Source of the DNA: Trema orientale
Lineage: Eukaryota > Streptophyta > Magnoliopsida > Rosales > Cannabaceae
Direction of reading: 5' to 3'
Length of the DNA stretch: 64,000 nucleotides
Assembly (NCBI GenBank): GCA_002914845.1
Contig: JXTC01000018.1
Location: 826,995 to 890,994, forward strand
In this document: one piece after another, positions 25,881-37,088 of the stretch
How positions within the stretch are numbered: position 1 is the stretch's first letter
Layout of the letters: each line of letters opens with the position of its first letter
Notes under the pieces: model-generated
Told to the model about the DNA's origin: nothing
Databases searched by the model: none
The model's input: only the letters and a program-made list of their open reading frames with translations
Translations under genes and position numbers: made by a program

Positions 25881-26066
25881 ACGACCCTCGCTTCAAGCCT
25901 TTATTAGACATGGGCCCACGAACTTGGGCTTGTATACATGGACCGTTATCGTTATTCATCTATACTATCCTCTGTAGGCCCTATAATTTTCAAGGATTTA
26001 TTTGCGTCCCCAGCTCTACTTGAACCTACATACTCTACTTTAAAGAATGACTTGCAAGATTAGCTC
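25873..26066. repeat. Third partial copy of the foldback arm
   Basis: Right-arm-only copy of the preceding palindrome, with the shared phrases CGCTTCAAGCCT, TCATCTATACTAT and CCCAGCTCTACTTGAAC. No left arm is present. Confidence 0.7.
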
Positions 26067-28758
26067 GTTAAATTTAAACCATAAAAGTAAGATTGTATAA
26101 GTTTTCTATTGGCCTAAACTTAATATATAAATACAACAACAATTAGAAGGGATTAAAATGGAAAAAAATTAACAATTTAATGGTCAAAATGAGAATTTAA
26201 AATTTTAGTAATTACAAGATTTCCATAAAAAGTTTAGGCATCAAAAAGGGTCATTAATCCAAGAGATTAATAAGAACATCAATAAATCTACATTAAGAAC
26301 ATTATTTTTCAAATAATGACAAGTAGCAAACATAAGACAATAACTTATAATTACGAAAAATAATAAAAATCGGGTTAAATATATGAATTTGATATTCTAA
26401 CAATAATATAAGTCAAAGGCAAAACTTACTTATAGACAATCTTATAAATAGATGAGAGATATATTTAAATACATATATTTACAAAAAGAAAAAAAGCATA
26501 AGACAAATATAATTCTTGTTCACTAGAAAAATATGACGAAGGAATAGCACACCAATTTAGTTAACTTTTTATTTTTTTTAATTTATTTTTTTTTCCCGGT
26601 TTTAGAGGCTCCGAGATGAAGTGTTACTCACTTAATCTCTTTTGCTTTGTTTTGTTGTAAAAACAAATGGTTTTGGGTATTCTTTTAACCAACGTCCTCT
26701 CTCTCTTTCTTTCTAGCAAGGTAAAGACTTTAACATGTGTTTATTTTAGATCTCACTTAAAATTGAAAAAAAAAAGTCTTAAACCCTTTTAATAAAATGC
26801 GTAAGGACAGGTGTGTAATTTGAGAGCAGTAGCTATGTAACTATGTTCAAGTTTTTGCGTGTAAGTTTCATCAAGCTTGGAAAATTAAATTTCGATTTAT
26901 GCCTCTCGTATGATTTATTTGGAACAAGGTACAAATCTCACGCTTTACTTGTTTAATTAAGTGTAATCTCACCTAACAAATTTAATAGCAAATACCTTCC
27001 CATTACTACTATTCAAATTCACACCTGCATCGGAGTGAACAAATAAATGAACTTGAACTATTTTCAAGCGCACACCATCTTATAATAGACTTATTAGTTG
27101 AAGCTTTAACACGTGATAAAGACATATATCAAAAGTTTACATCTATTATCACGTGATGTTTACGATATTAACTATAAGATTAATACCGCTAAGGTATATG
27201 GCTTATAGTTTACCACGAGTGCTAGTAGTGATAACGTCATTTCATTATCTATAAGGTGACTGAATCATTAACTAATCCTCTCTTTTAGGGGAAAAACCCT
27301 CATAAGAGGGGGAAAAAACCCATTTAGTATATCAATTAACTATTAAGAAAGACAATTAAAATAACAAAGGGGAAAGTCCTTTTGCTAAAGGCATGTGACA
27401 TGTCTACGTTATTTAGCCCGGGAAAAAAAAAAAAAAAAGACAGTGGAAGTATGTGTGGGACATGTTATAAGATCCTAATAATCCAACATTTAATTTATTG
27501 AAAAAGAAAGCCTAAATTTGATGCAAAACATAATATTATAATTATTAACACAATGTTTCATGGATGTACATACAATAGTCAATATAAATTGCAATTTTTT
27601 TTGGCCCTTTTTTGATATACGCAATATACTCGAAAGAACTGATCAATATCACTAATCATCACCAACCAATACATACATATTAAAGTATTAAAAGATTCAA
27701 CAATATACATACATATATATTATAAAGAAAGTGGCATTGCTCATCATCCTGACACGTTGGATATGCATAACAAATATATCTTGATATGTCAAACTCAAAC
27801 TCGAATTTTTTTTTTCTTTTTTCAGTATATGCTAATCCAAAATTATGGAATTAATGGACTTTGTAGAGTAATTAATTTAAATAATTAAAAAATAAATAAA
27901 TTGTTAACAGTTGAACTACTGCTGGCTGGATAGCTAAGACTTCTTCACTCACCGCGATAGCAGCCGGCAAATTGACAATGGATAATTAAATGTGCCCACC
28001 CTAAACTTTATTTTAATTTTTAATATATTTTTTTTAAAAAAGGTCACCGGATTCAAAGCGTAGAATTGCACAGTGATTAACTGTAGAGAATAAGAATGAT
28101 ATTAGTTTAATCATGTTTTTTGCGTTGAATTAAAATAAAAAATAAAAAATAAAAGAAATTTCCAAAATTTCCAAAGTGGGTCCCACATCCCGATCGGCCC
28201 TCCTTTTCTCGACACCCCACTAACCACGTGGTGCTCGAGATTAGAGAATCGGAACGAAGCTGGGGGCACTCACTAAGTCACTACTCAGCAAAGTCACAGG
28301 GGGCCGCGTTTGACGCTTCTCTGTTCTCTTTTCTTATACCTCCCCCCCCAAAAAACATAAAATAAAATAAAATTTAAATCGAAATAAAATAATAAAAATC
28401 AAAATTAAAAATAGAGAAACACCAGTTTTTTTTCAGCCAATCCCGAGTGACCGTCTTTCGGTCTTGTTGTCCTTCTCTCTCTTGTTTCTTTCTCTCTCTA
28501 CTTTCTCACTCTTTCCCCATCACTTTCTCAGAAACCAAACCAAAGAGACCAACACGACAATGCCAAGTCGCGACCTCGCCGCGTCCATTTCCGTGTGCCC
28601 ACTCCCAAAGCCACCGCCACCTCACCGCAATCGCTACCATAGCTAGGGTTTTCACCTTTTTTTCTTCGATTGGTTTCGTTTTGGTTTGGGGATTTTGATT
28701 TTTTTTTTTTCGAATTTGACGAAAGAGAAGCGGAATTGGAATTGGTCCAATTTGGATT
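26067..28758. other. Spacer and promoter region before NERD-like gene
   Basis: AT-rich sequence without a recognisable gene or delimited transposon up to about 28150. From there to 28758 it becomes richer in GC and CT, as expected of a promoter and 5' UTR, with a G-box at 28225. CT-rich leader-like text runs from about 28470 to 28520. Confidence 0.5.
28223..28232. promoter_or_regulatory. G-box in NERD-like promoter
   Basis: ACCACGTGGT is a perfect palindrome with the CACGTG core bound by plant bZIP and bHLH factors. It lies about 530 bp upstream of the start codon, just left of the likely leader. Confidence 0.5.
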
Positions 28759-31700
28759 ATGGAAGAGCGAGAAGCGCAAGCTTCGAGCTTCTATAGGCCA
28801 TCGCTTGCGGACGAGGGGGGAGGAGGAGGAGGAGGAAGAAGCTTTGACCAGTCGGTTCGGGAGCTGGAGCTGGAGCTTATGAGCGTCGATCAATGCGAAA
28901 CGATTGGGCACCTGGACGATTCTCAGCTCGTTGGAGCTCCGGACACGATCGCCGTCGATGGAGGCGTGGGGAAGGGTGAGAAAGTGGTCGCCCACGACGT
29001 GGAGGTGAGATTGGCGGAGAAGAGTGTGGAGAAGCGGAAGCGAGGTCGGCCGCCGAGGGGGCAGGTGAGGGCGCCGGCGCCGGTGAGGAAGAAGAAAGAC
29101 GAGGAAGATGTTTGCTTTATATGCTTCGATGGTGGGAGTCTCGTGCTCTGTGATCGCCGGTGAGGGCCTGTTGCTTTTGGTTCGTGAATTGGGTTTTTGT
29201 TAGAAAAGGTTTTTTGGAAGAGAGGAAGGAAGGCTAATCTTCAAGTCTTCAAGGAATAAGCGTCTCTATTTGTTTTCGTAGTATAGTTTTTGTTTGGGCG
29301 GGTTAGATTTTTGGTGAGGAACTGAAAGAATTTATTTAAATGGCCAAGATTTTTCATTAGTTTAGGTGGGCAAATCTAAAAATCACACTAAATTGGGTCT
29401 ATCATGATTGTTGAGGTGGAGGAACTCCATGCTTTTTTTTTTTTGGGTTACTTGAACTTGAAATCTGGTTATTCTAACTGGGTTGAGTTTTTAAGCGTAT
29501 TTGAGCTTTACAAGTAACAAAAACCATGTTGTGTTTTCATTTTAATGAGTTATTGGCTATCAAATGAGACGTTTTAATATTGTTTTCTTTGTTAGACTGC
29601 TAGTTGTAGTTCACTAATGCGTCGTGGGTGGTAATTGTTAATGTGCTCTTTGTGGATTGTTACGTAATAGGGGCTGCCCCAAGGCATATCATCCAGCGTG
29701 CATCAAGAGGGACGAAGCATTCTTTCGGTCAAGAGCCAAATGGAATTGTGGTATGTTAATATCATTGCTTTTTTCCCCCCTTCATTTGTTGTTTTGTAAT
29801 ATTTAGGCAGGCAGGAGATTGTGGTGTAATACCTTCTAATATCTGTTCTTTAACACTTTCCAACGTTCAAGACAAATGCTTGTACATAATTTATCGGCTC
29901 ATCAGTCTATTATTTCAAATGATATGATTTTATCAGTTTTCTTATTCTAGATTGTTATCCTCTTCAGGTTGGCATATATGTAGCACTTGCCAGAGAGCTT
30001 CCCATTATATGTGCTATACCTGTACCTATTCTTTGTGTAAAGGATGTACTAAAGATGCTGATTACGTATGTGTACGGGGAAACAAAGGATTTTGTGGAAC
30101 GTGCATGAGAACCATCATGCTGATTGAAAACTTGCAAGGAAATAAGGAAGCGGTATGCCGACTTATCTCTTCTGCCTCTTTACTAGAGTTATTTGGTATT
30201 TGGTTTATCCCAAGAGTTAAAAGTTTCCAATCTTGTTTGCATTTGCAAGGCTTTCCATTAATATAAGATTGCATGATTATTCTGTATGTTCGTCACTGCC
30301 TTGGGTTTATACTCTGAATTGTGAATGCTCACTTGCTACTGTCATCTTGCCTAGTCAGTATTTAAGACAAAGGGATGTTCAAGCATGTATGGAGCTCTTA
30401 GTAGACAAAATTAGCTTGTTTAATAATTTTGTTGGTTTGCTGTCTCTTGGTGCATTTTTTACTTTTACATTGAAACTTCTACAGGCTCAAGTGGATTTTG
30501 ATGACAAAAGTAGCTGGGAGTATCTCTTCAAGGTCTACTGGGTTCTTCTAAAGGGGAAATTATCATTGACTTTAGATGAGCTCATGAAAGCTAAAAACCC
30601 ATGGAAAGGACCCCCAGTTTCAGTTTCTAATAGGATATCTTCCATTGCACTTTATGGTGGAAATGACGACAGAAGTTTTGTTTTGGGCAATTCTTGTGCT
30701 GACCTTGAAGCTTCTAGTGCTAAGAGAAGAAAAATTAATGTAGATTTAAAAGTTCTTACGCAGGAGAATTCTTTGCATGTTGAAAAGTCTAGTGGTGACA
30801 AAGTAAAGCCTATTTCTGGAGACACAAATTGGGCCTCAAAGGAGCTCCTGGAATTTGTTTCTCACATGAGAAATGGTGATACATCTGTGATGTCCCAGTT
30901 TGATGTCCAAACTTTACTGCTTGAGTATATAAAGAGAAACAAGCTTCGGGATCCTCGTCAAAAATGTCAAATTGTTTGTGATTCGAGGCTTTTAAACATG
31001 TTCGGAAAAGTGCGTGTAGGTCACTTTGAAATGCTAAAGCTTCTTGAATATCATTTTCTTATAAAAGAAGATGTTCCGGTGAACAATATCATTACGGCAG
31101 GACTAGTTGATTCTGTGGGTTGCCAGATGGAGTCTGATCAGAACTGTGATAGCCAAATGACAATGATTAATGATAAGAGGCACAAAATACGTAAGAGGAT
31201 TGATGAAAGAGGATTGCCAACTAATCTCAATGCATATGCAGCAATTGATGTTCACAACATTAACTTAATTTACTTACGGCGTAATTTGTTGGAGAATCTA
31301 GTTGATGAGGCTGAAACATTCCATGAGAAGGTTGTTGGTTCAATTGTGCGAATAAGAATTCCTAGTAGTGATCAGAAGCCAGATATACATAGGCTTGTGC
31401 GAGTTGTCGGTATTAATCCTATGACTCCTTGTCTTTTTTTTTTTTAGGGGGTGGGTGTGCGTGTGTGTGTGTGTTCATTTATACCATAAAACCTTGCAAT
31501 ACTTCGGTAATACTTTGTCTACAGGTACTAGTAAGAGTATGGAACCTTATAACATTGGCACAAAGGCAACTGATGTCATGCTTGAAATCTTGAATTTAGA
31601 CAAGAAAGAGGTTGTATCAATTGATGGCATTTCAAATCAGGAATTCTCTCAGGTGATTTTAACTTATTGCCATTGCACATTTGTTTTTGAAGTTTTAGTT

Positions 31701-34700
31701 TTCTGTTTAGTACTAAGAGGTCTCCTTTGTTTTCTTTGGTACTTTGAATCTCCTTAATTTGTACAAAAAAAGTTTCTAGTTTGGTTGGTTATCTAGATAT
31801 ATTAACTGACATAAAATACCGAGCTTCAGCTATGTTACAGTTTTGTTTTGGCTTGGAAATCTCTGCCATATCAGTTGAGTGCAAGTATCATAATCAGGCA
31901 CTTATATTTTGGTTCACATTATGCATGGACATACAAAAGTTGGGAAGTTTGCATGTCACATTGTTCAGTCCTCAAGTAGGGATAGGAAGTATGTCATTTT
32001 CTGGTTCCTTGTTTGGGGATCCAGTATAGATAATTAAGAATCTCAAACATAAAGATGCTTTTTCCTTACTCTTTGTCTTTGCAATAAATTATTGTTATAT
32101 TAGGCAGAGTATTACACTGGCTGGTGGGGTATTAGAATCTGGAATTTCATCAAGAAGCATATAATTCTATTTCCTATCTTTAATGTGTTTGCCATTCTAC
32201 AGGATGAGTGTGAACTTTTATACCAGAGTATAAAATGTGGGCTCATGAAGCGGTTTACTGTGGTAATTGTGCCTAAGAATTTAAGATTTTCCACTTCTAT
32301 GTTGTATGTGCAATCTTTTCTTCATCATCCTTAACACAAAGCATATCTTTACTTGGCCTAGGGTGAGATTCAGCAGAAAGCAATGGAACTTCAAGCAGTG
32401 AAAGTAAATAATGTGAGTTCAAGATCTTTTACTTTCTAAGTTCAAAGTCAGAAATGATAAATATCATTATCAGTATCATTTACTTGCTTTGTTTTTGTTT
32501 TGCCTGGTTAGAAATGATAAATATCATTATCAGTATCATTTACTTGCTTTGTTTTTGTTTTGCCCCGGTTTGCTTATGGGGAAAAAAAACCACATTTGTG
32601 CAATTTCTAACTCGCTACCATGTCTGCTCTAGTGGCTGGAGGCAGAGATACTGCGGCTAACTCACCTTCGTGACCGAGCAAGTGAAAAGGGACACAGAAA
32701 AGAATATCCTTTGTTCTCTAGTTCTCATCTATGTTTTTTGAGTTTTCTTAGCTGTTTTCTTAAAAGTCAAATGTTGCATGGGATACAATACTTGCAGTGT
32801 GCAGAGCAAAATGAAAGAGGCAGTTTTAATTGTCACCTTTTGCACTCTGTTATTGATTGCTCTAAGGAAGTGAAATTATTGAACTCTATAAAGTATTCCT
32901 TGACTGTATTTCACGTTGAGAGAATGCGTGGAGAAATTACAGCTTCTGAATTCACCAGAGGAACGTAAGTGCAGGCTGGAAGAGGTTCCTGTAGTAAACT
33001 CTGATCCAAAGATGGATCCAAGTTGTGAGTTTGATGACAATGCTGGGGAACTAGATGAGAAAAAACAAGGTTCCTGACATTGAATTTATAGAAATAGAAT
33101 TTTTTTTGTTGTTTGTTTTTTCTTTTCTATTTCAACCTTAAAGATTTCTTTTGGAAGTGTTGTATGATGATAGTTTTTTATGCAGATGATAAAGTCAAAC
33201 AAACAAATTCTGGCTTTCGTATGAAGAAGGAGCCTATTTCTTCAGGAAAAGGAAGTGATGTCTTGATTAATGGTGGAAGCAGTGCACCAAAGCATTCAAT
33301 CACCCCACTTGAGCAAAGCAGAGATAATAAAGAAACAGTTGGAATAAATGGTCAGAGTATATTGAAGAGTGAGGTTAATCCTACAGTTTCAGGTATTATT
33401 GGTTGGAGTAATCAAGCAGTGGTGCGGTCTGATTTATTTTCTGATGCATCGAAAATTTTGACACTAGCTCTTTCCACAGGGACAAACCAACCTGTCAATG
33501 ATTTTGAGATAGACAGGATATGGCACTACCAGGACCCAAAAGGGAAGATTCAAGGTCCATTTTCCATGCTACATCTACGGAAATGGAGTACAAATGGACT
33601 TTTCCCTCAGGATTTGAGGATATGGAGGGTGAATGAAAACCGAGAGGACTCTATACTTTTGACTGATGCGTTGACTGGGCAGTACTGTAAAGAGAAATCA
33701 TTGCCATGCAGTAACCATTTGCCACAACAGGAAGTCAAGGGTGTGTCTGATGATAGAGATAATGACGTGGATGGCAGGCGAAACAAGAGCAAGAATGATA
33801 CTCCAGTAGATGGTGAAAAAGTCGAGGAGAGCAGAAATCTTGAGCAAGATGACCCAAGTAGGCCTCGTGAGGGAAACAATGAAGCTATAGGAAGTGATGG
33901 ATTGGGCTCCCATTTGTCTAATTGTACTACACTTGCGGTTGTCAATCCCAACGAGGGACACAGTGGAATTCTTTCGGACAGCTGGGAGTCATTGAAGGGT
34001 AATGGTATTTGGCCCAGTCAACCCCAGGTAAGTAGTTCATTACCCACATCTGTTCTTCCCGGGAAGCAAACCCTGTTGCATCAAATAAGTGAAGATCATG
34101 TAACGGAAAGAAACTCTGGTCAGAGCAATGAAAATATGACTGCTGATTGTCAAACTAGAAATAACCAGGGTTGCGAAAACCTATCTGAGGGTGAAGGTCA
34201 TTCGGGTCAGTCTTCTGGTCAAAACTGGAGGCCTCCCGTAAGTAGTCCTTCAAATGGCTGGGATTCCAATGCCGGATTTAATTCTGTGGCCAAATCACTT
34301 GAAACATTAGAGCGAAATCAGGAGGGCATTCCAAATCTGCCTGATCCGACCCAAAAGCCAAGCAGTGGGAGCCCGGAAGTTCAGGCTGCTGAAAAGACTC
34401 ATTCTCCTTCAAGGGCTCCTGTTCAGGATGCTGGCCTTAGTTGGAGTACTGCTTCTAGTTTAGTTGGTGGCAGTGCACAGCTGCATGAAGTAGCTGGTGA
34501 CTGGGGGGGATATTCTTCCAATCCAGCCAAACCTTCTGTTGAGGAATGGGACTCCAGTCTTGTCTCTGCATCTTCCCTCAAGCGAACTGAAATGGTCAGT
34601 GATCATGCTGCCACTCCAGCTTCAATTAGTGACCAACTAACGCATTCTTCATCCTCTCTTCCTCTATCTAACGCATCTAGTTGGCATGATATTGTTCCCG

Positions 34701-35560
34701 AGCCCAATGAATTCAGCTCTCTAGTTGACGAATCAGTTTCAGATTTACTAGCTGAAGTTGAAGCGATGGAGTCTCTACATCGTTTGGCTTCCTCTACAAT
34801 AATTAGCTGTGGAGGTGAGTTGACAGAGGGTTCTAAAACTGACTGTCTCAGTTCTGTTGAGGAATTTAGCCCAGCACCCGAGCCTGGAAAGGGTGATGCT
34901 TTGAGCTCCACTGCTGACATACACTTACCTCATCAATCCAATGTGACAGATGAACCACTTGGTAAAGGAAATGCAGATGTTATTGATCGTGAAAAGAGGT
35001 CAAAGGGGCATCCTTCAGGGGTAAGTGCTGAAGTTGAAGGGGATGCAAAGCACAGCGATGTTTCAGTAAACCAATGGGAAGCAACAACAGAGATTCAACC
35101 GGCTGCACCATCAACACAAGGTTGGGACGTGGCTATTACAGATGCCCCTTGGAATGCAAGATCAGAAAGCTCTGACACCAACTGGGGAGCAGTTCCGGCA
35201 AATGCAGATATTGGCTGGGAGGGAGGATTAGATCAAGGAAATGCTATCATGGACTGGGGAACTTGTCCGCCAACGACACAGGCAAACACAAACATGAATT
35301 CAGGTACACCTGCAGGGAGCACTTGGGGAAGTCAACCGAGATATGGTGGAGAGAGATTTTCTAGTCCAAGAGATCGGGGTTTCCACAGTAGGGATTCAGG
35401 TTTTAGTAGGAATAGGCATGCCTGGAACAGGCAGCCATTTTTTGGTGGTGGCAACGGAGGAGTTCAGTTCAGGCCGCCCCCTAAAGGGCAGCGAGTTTGT
35501 AAATTCTACGAAAGCGGGTTCTGCAAGAAAGGTGCATCATGTAGCTATTGGCACCCATGA
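28759..35560 (+). CDS. NERD: NERD-like PHD/SWIB/Plus-3/GYF/CCCH protein
   Basis: 1476-residue nuclear protein related to Arabidopsis NERD, an Argonaute-binding factor in RNA-directed DNA methylation, and to C3H44. Exons: 28759-29159, 29671-29750, 29968-30152, 30485-31409, 31525-31652, 32203-32262, 32362-32412, 32633-32703, 32915-33069, 33186-35560. Domains in order: AT-hook-like KRGRPPRG; PHD finger from CFICFDGG (about residue 118) to about 210; SWIB (WASKELLEFVSHMRNG, about 338-420); Plus-3 (about 480-610); GYF (RIWHYQDPKGKIQGPF, about 795-850); C-terminal CCCH finger with C-x7-C-x5-C-x3-H spacing. Between GYF and CCCH lie many Trp-Gly/Gly-Trp dipeptides. Intron 32704-32914 is U12-type AT-AC. 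C3H44 is the alternative orthologue; the GW-rich tail favours NERD. Confidence 0.92.
32451..32563 (+). repeat. Near-perfect 60-bp tandem duplication in an intron
   Basis: GAAATGATAAATATCATTAT at 32451 recurs exactly at 32511, and identity continues to the TTTTGCC at about 32563. The duplication lies in the intron between 32412 and 32633 of the NERD-like gene and leaves both splice sites alone. Confidence 0.95.
32704..32914 (+). other. U12-type AT-AC intron
   Basis: The 5' splice site is ATATCCTTTG, the exact minor-spliceosome consensus. The branch-point sequence TTCCTTGAC at 32896-32904 is also a full match. The 3' end is TTTCAC, with the branch A 11 nt before the splice. Joining 32703 to 32915 gives RKELRECVEKLQ, which agrees with the NERD family, whereas no GT-AG choice restores it. 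Confidence 0.95.
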
Positions 35561-37088
35561 TTTTGGGTTAGACACGGCACCAATTAGACACATTTGTTCT
35601 GTATTATCATTATTTGTAGTAGGGAAGATTGATCTTACCAGTGCTGTAATTTTAACCTGTAAAAGTAGCAGTCAGTCATGTGGCATAGTACGAATATGTA
35701 TTTTTTTGGATAGCTTAGCGGGTCCATAGTTTCATGTTGTGGTGGACTCTTAAATTCATTTCTAATTTCTATAATGGGCAAATGAAGCAGGTAATAGCTG
35801 CTATTGATGCATGCAAGAGCTTAAGGCACTCTTTTCATTGTGTAAGAATTTTCAATAGATGTGGAGAATATAACATAAGTAAAAAATAAACGTGATAAAA
35901 TACTCGAGTAAAATCAGAGGAGCGTGAAAAAACTACTACAAAGGATGGTGTGATTTATCAATTACATGTTTACACATTAAACTGCAAATTAATATAACGG
36001 TTCAAAGTCAAGCATATTGGTGTCACCTGCTTATCCTAGTTGTAACTTGTAACCATATGTCTTCTCCTCATGTGGAGAGTTTTGAGTTCAAATTTGTACA
36101 AGTCAAATTAGCATATTGTACTATTCATGAGTCTTGACACATTTTTCAAAATGTTTTTTAAAATGATAATAATAATTTGAACCTCAAAAATGCCTTGGGT
36201 AGTGGATTGTTTTGGCTATTTGTTTCTCTACTCGATTGCTTTTTTACACACCTTTCAATTATATCAGTTACAAAATATAAAATATAAAATTTTGTTATCT
36301 TTAAGTTGATGTATCTACGTCTGAGAAAAAAAAAAAAAAACAATTACAAAATATAAAATATGAATATATATATATTTTTTATCTTTTAAGTTAATGTATC
36401 TACGCCTGAGAAAAAAGAACGTGAAAATTGGACTGGTAAATGATAATCTGGTCCCTTTTGTTAATGAGATGTTGTTATGTACCTTATAGCACAATTCTCC
36501 GTTTCTTTATTGTTGTAGATCCATCTTTATCGGTTTAGCATATCATTATTTTGCTCGAAGGTTTTAGCATATCTTTTGACAAATATATATTCATGTGCTT
36601 GTTTATTAATTTGTTGTCCACAATATTAATGCGCATATAAAAGAGCTAGTGAACAGTTTTTGACCCTTCAATACTCGCCATTGGTTTCATCTTACTTGGC
36701 ACTCAAGCTTTAATTGGCGGTATCACGGTGGAGCAAATGGCTCCTCGGGCAGGGAAAGCCGCTTTGCGTGTAATATTCAAGTCGATTAAATCTAAGTGTG
36801 ACACGTGTCTTGTTTATGCGTGACACGTTATTCTTAGCAACAAAACCAAGTTTTGGCAATACGCTAGTAAACGACACCGTTCATCCAGATGTCAAATTAA
36901 ATAATAAAAAGTTCAATTTTCTCTCTTCCTTTTTTTTTTTTTTTTTTCCTTGCTAAATAGTAAATACACACAATTCTGGCATTTTGAGTTTTATCATTTA
37001 TGCATAGACAATTTTTTTTTTTTAAAAAAAAATTTTAAGTCTTCCGAATTCTATTTTCGCGCGGAAAAAAACTGCTAAATTTCAAGTC
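35561..37088. other. Spacer between NERD-like and DUF726 genes
   Basis: The first 200-300 bp are probably 3' UTR. Further on there is an imperfect direct repeat (36268-36330 and 36345-36412) sharing TACAAAATATAAAATAT and GATGTATCTACGTCTGAG-like text. The last part is the promoter of the DUF726 gene, with a long poly-T run near 36930. No gene was recognised. Confidence 0.5.
36268..36412. repeat. Imperfect direct repeat
   Basis: Two adjacent units, each with ACAAAATATAAAATAT, then a T-rich part and AAGTTGATGTATCTACGTCT or AAGTTAATGTATCTACGCCT, followed by GAGAAAAAA. The period is about 77 bp. Confidence 0.7.

Noticed and set aside
25021..26066. CRISPR-like or satellite array
   Set aside because: Units are few, long and palindromic with diverged sequence, and the setting is a plant nuclear genome; foldback repeats explain it.
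28528..28995. 155-codon minus-strand ORF at the start of the NERD-like gene
   Set aside because: It is antisense to exon 1 and its leader, and its composition is explained by GA/TC-rich sequence.
33607..34920. Minus-strand ORFs of 87-114 codons opposite the last NERD-like exon
   Set aside because: They are antisense shadows of a long, domain-bearing exon and have no recognisable family.
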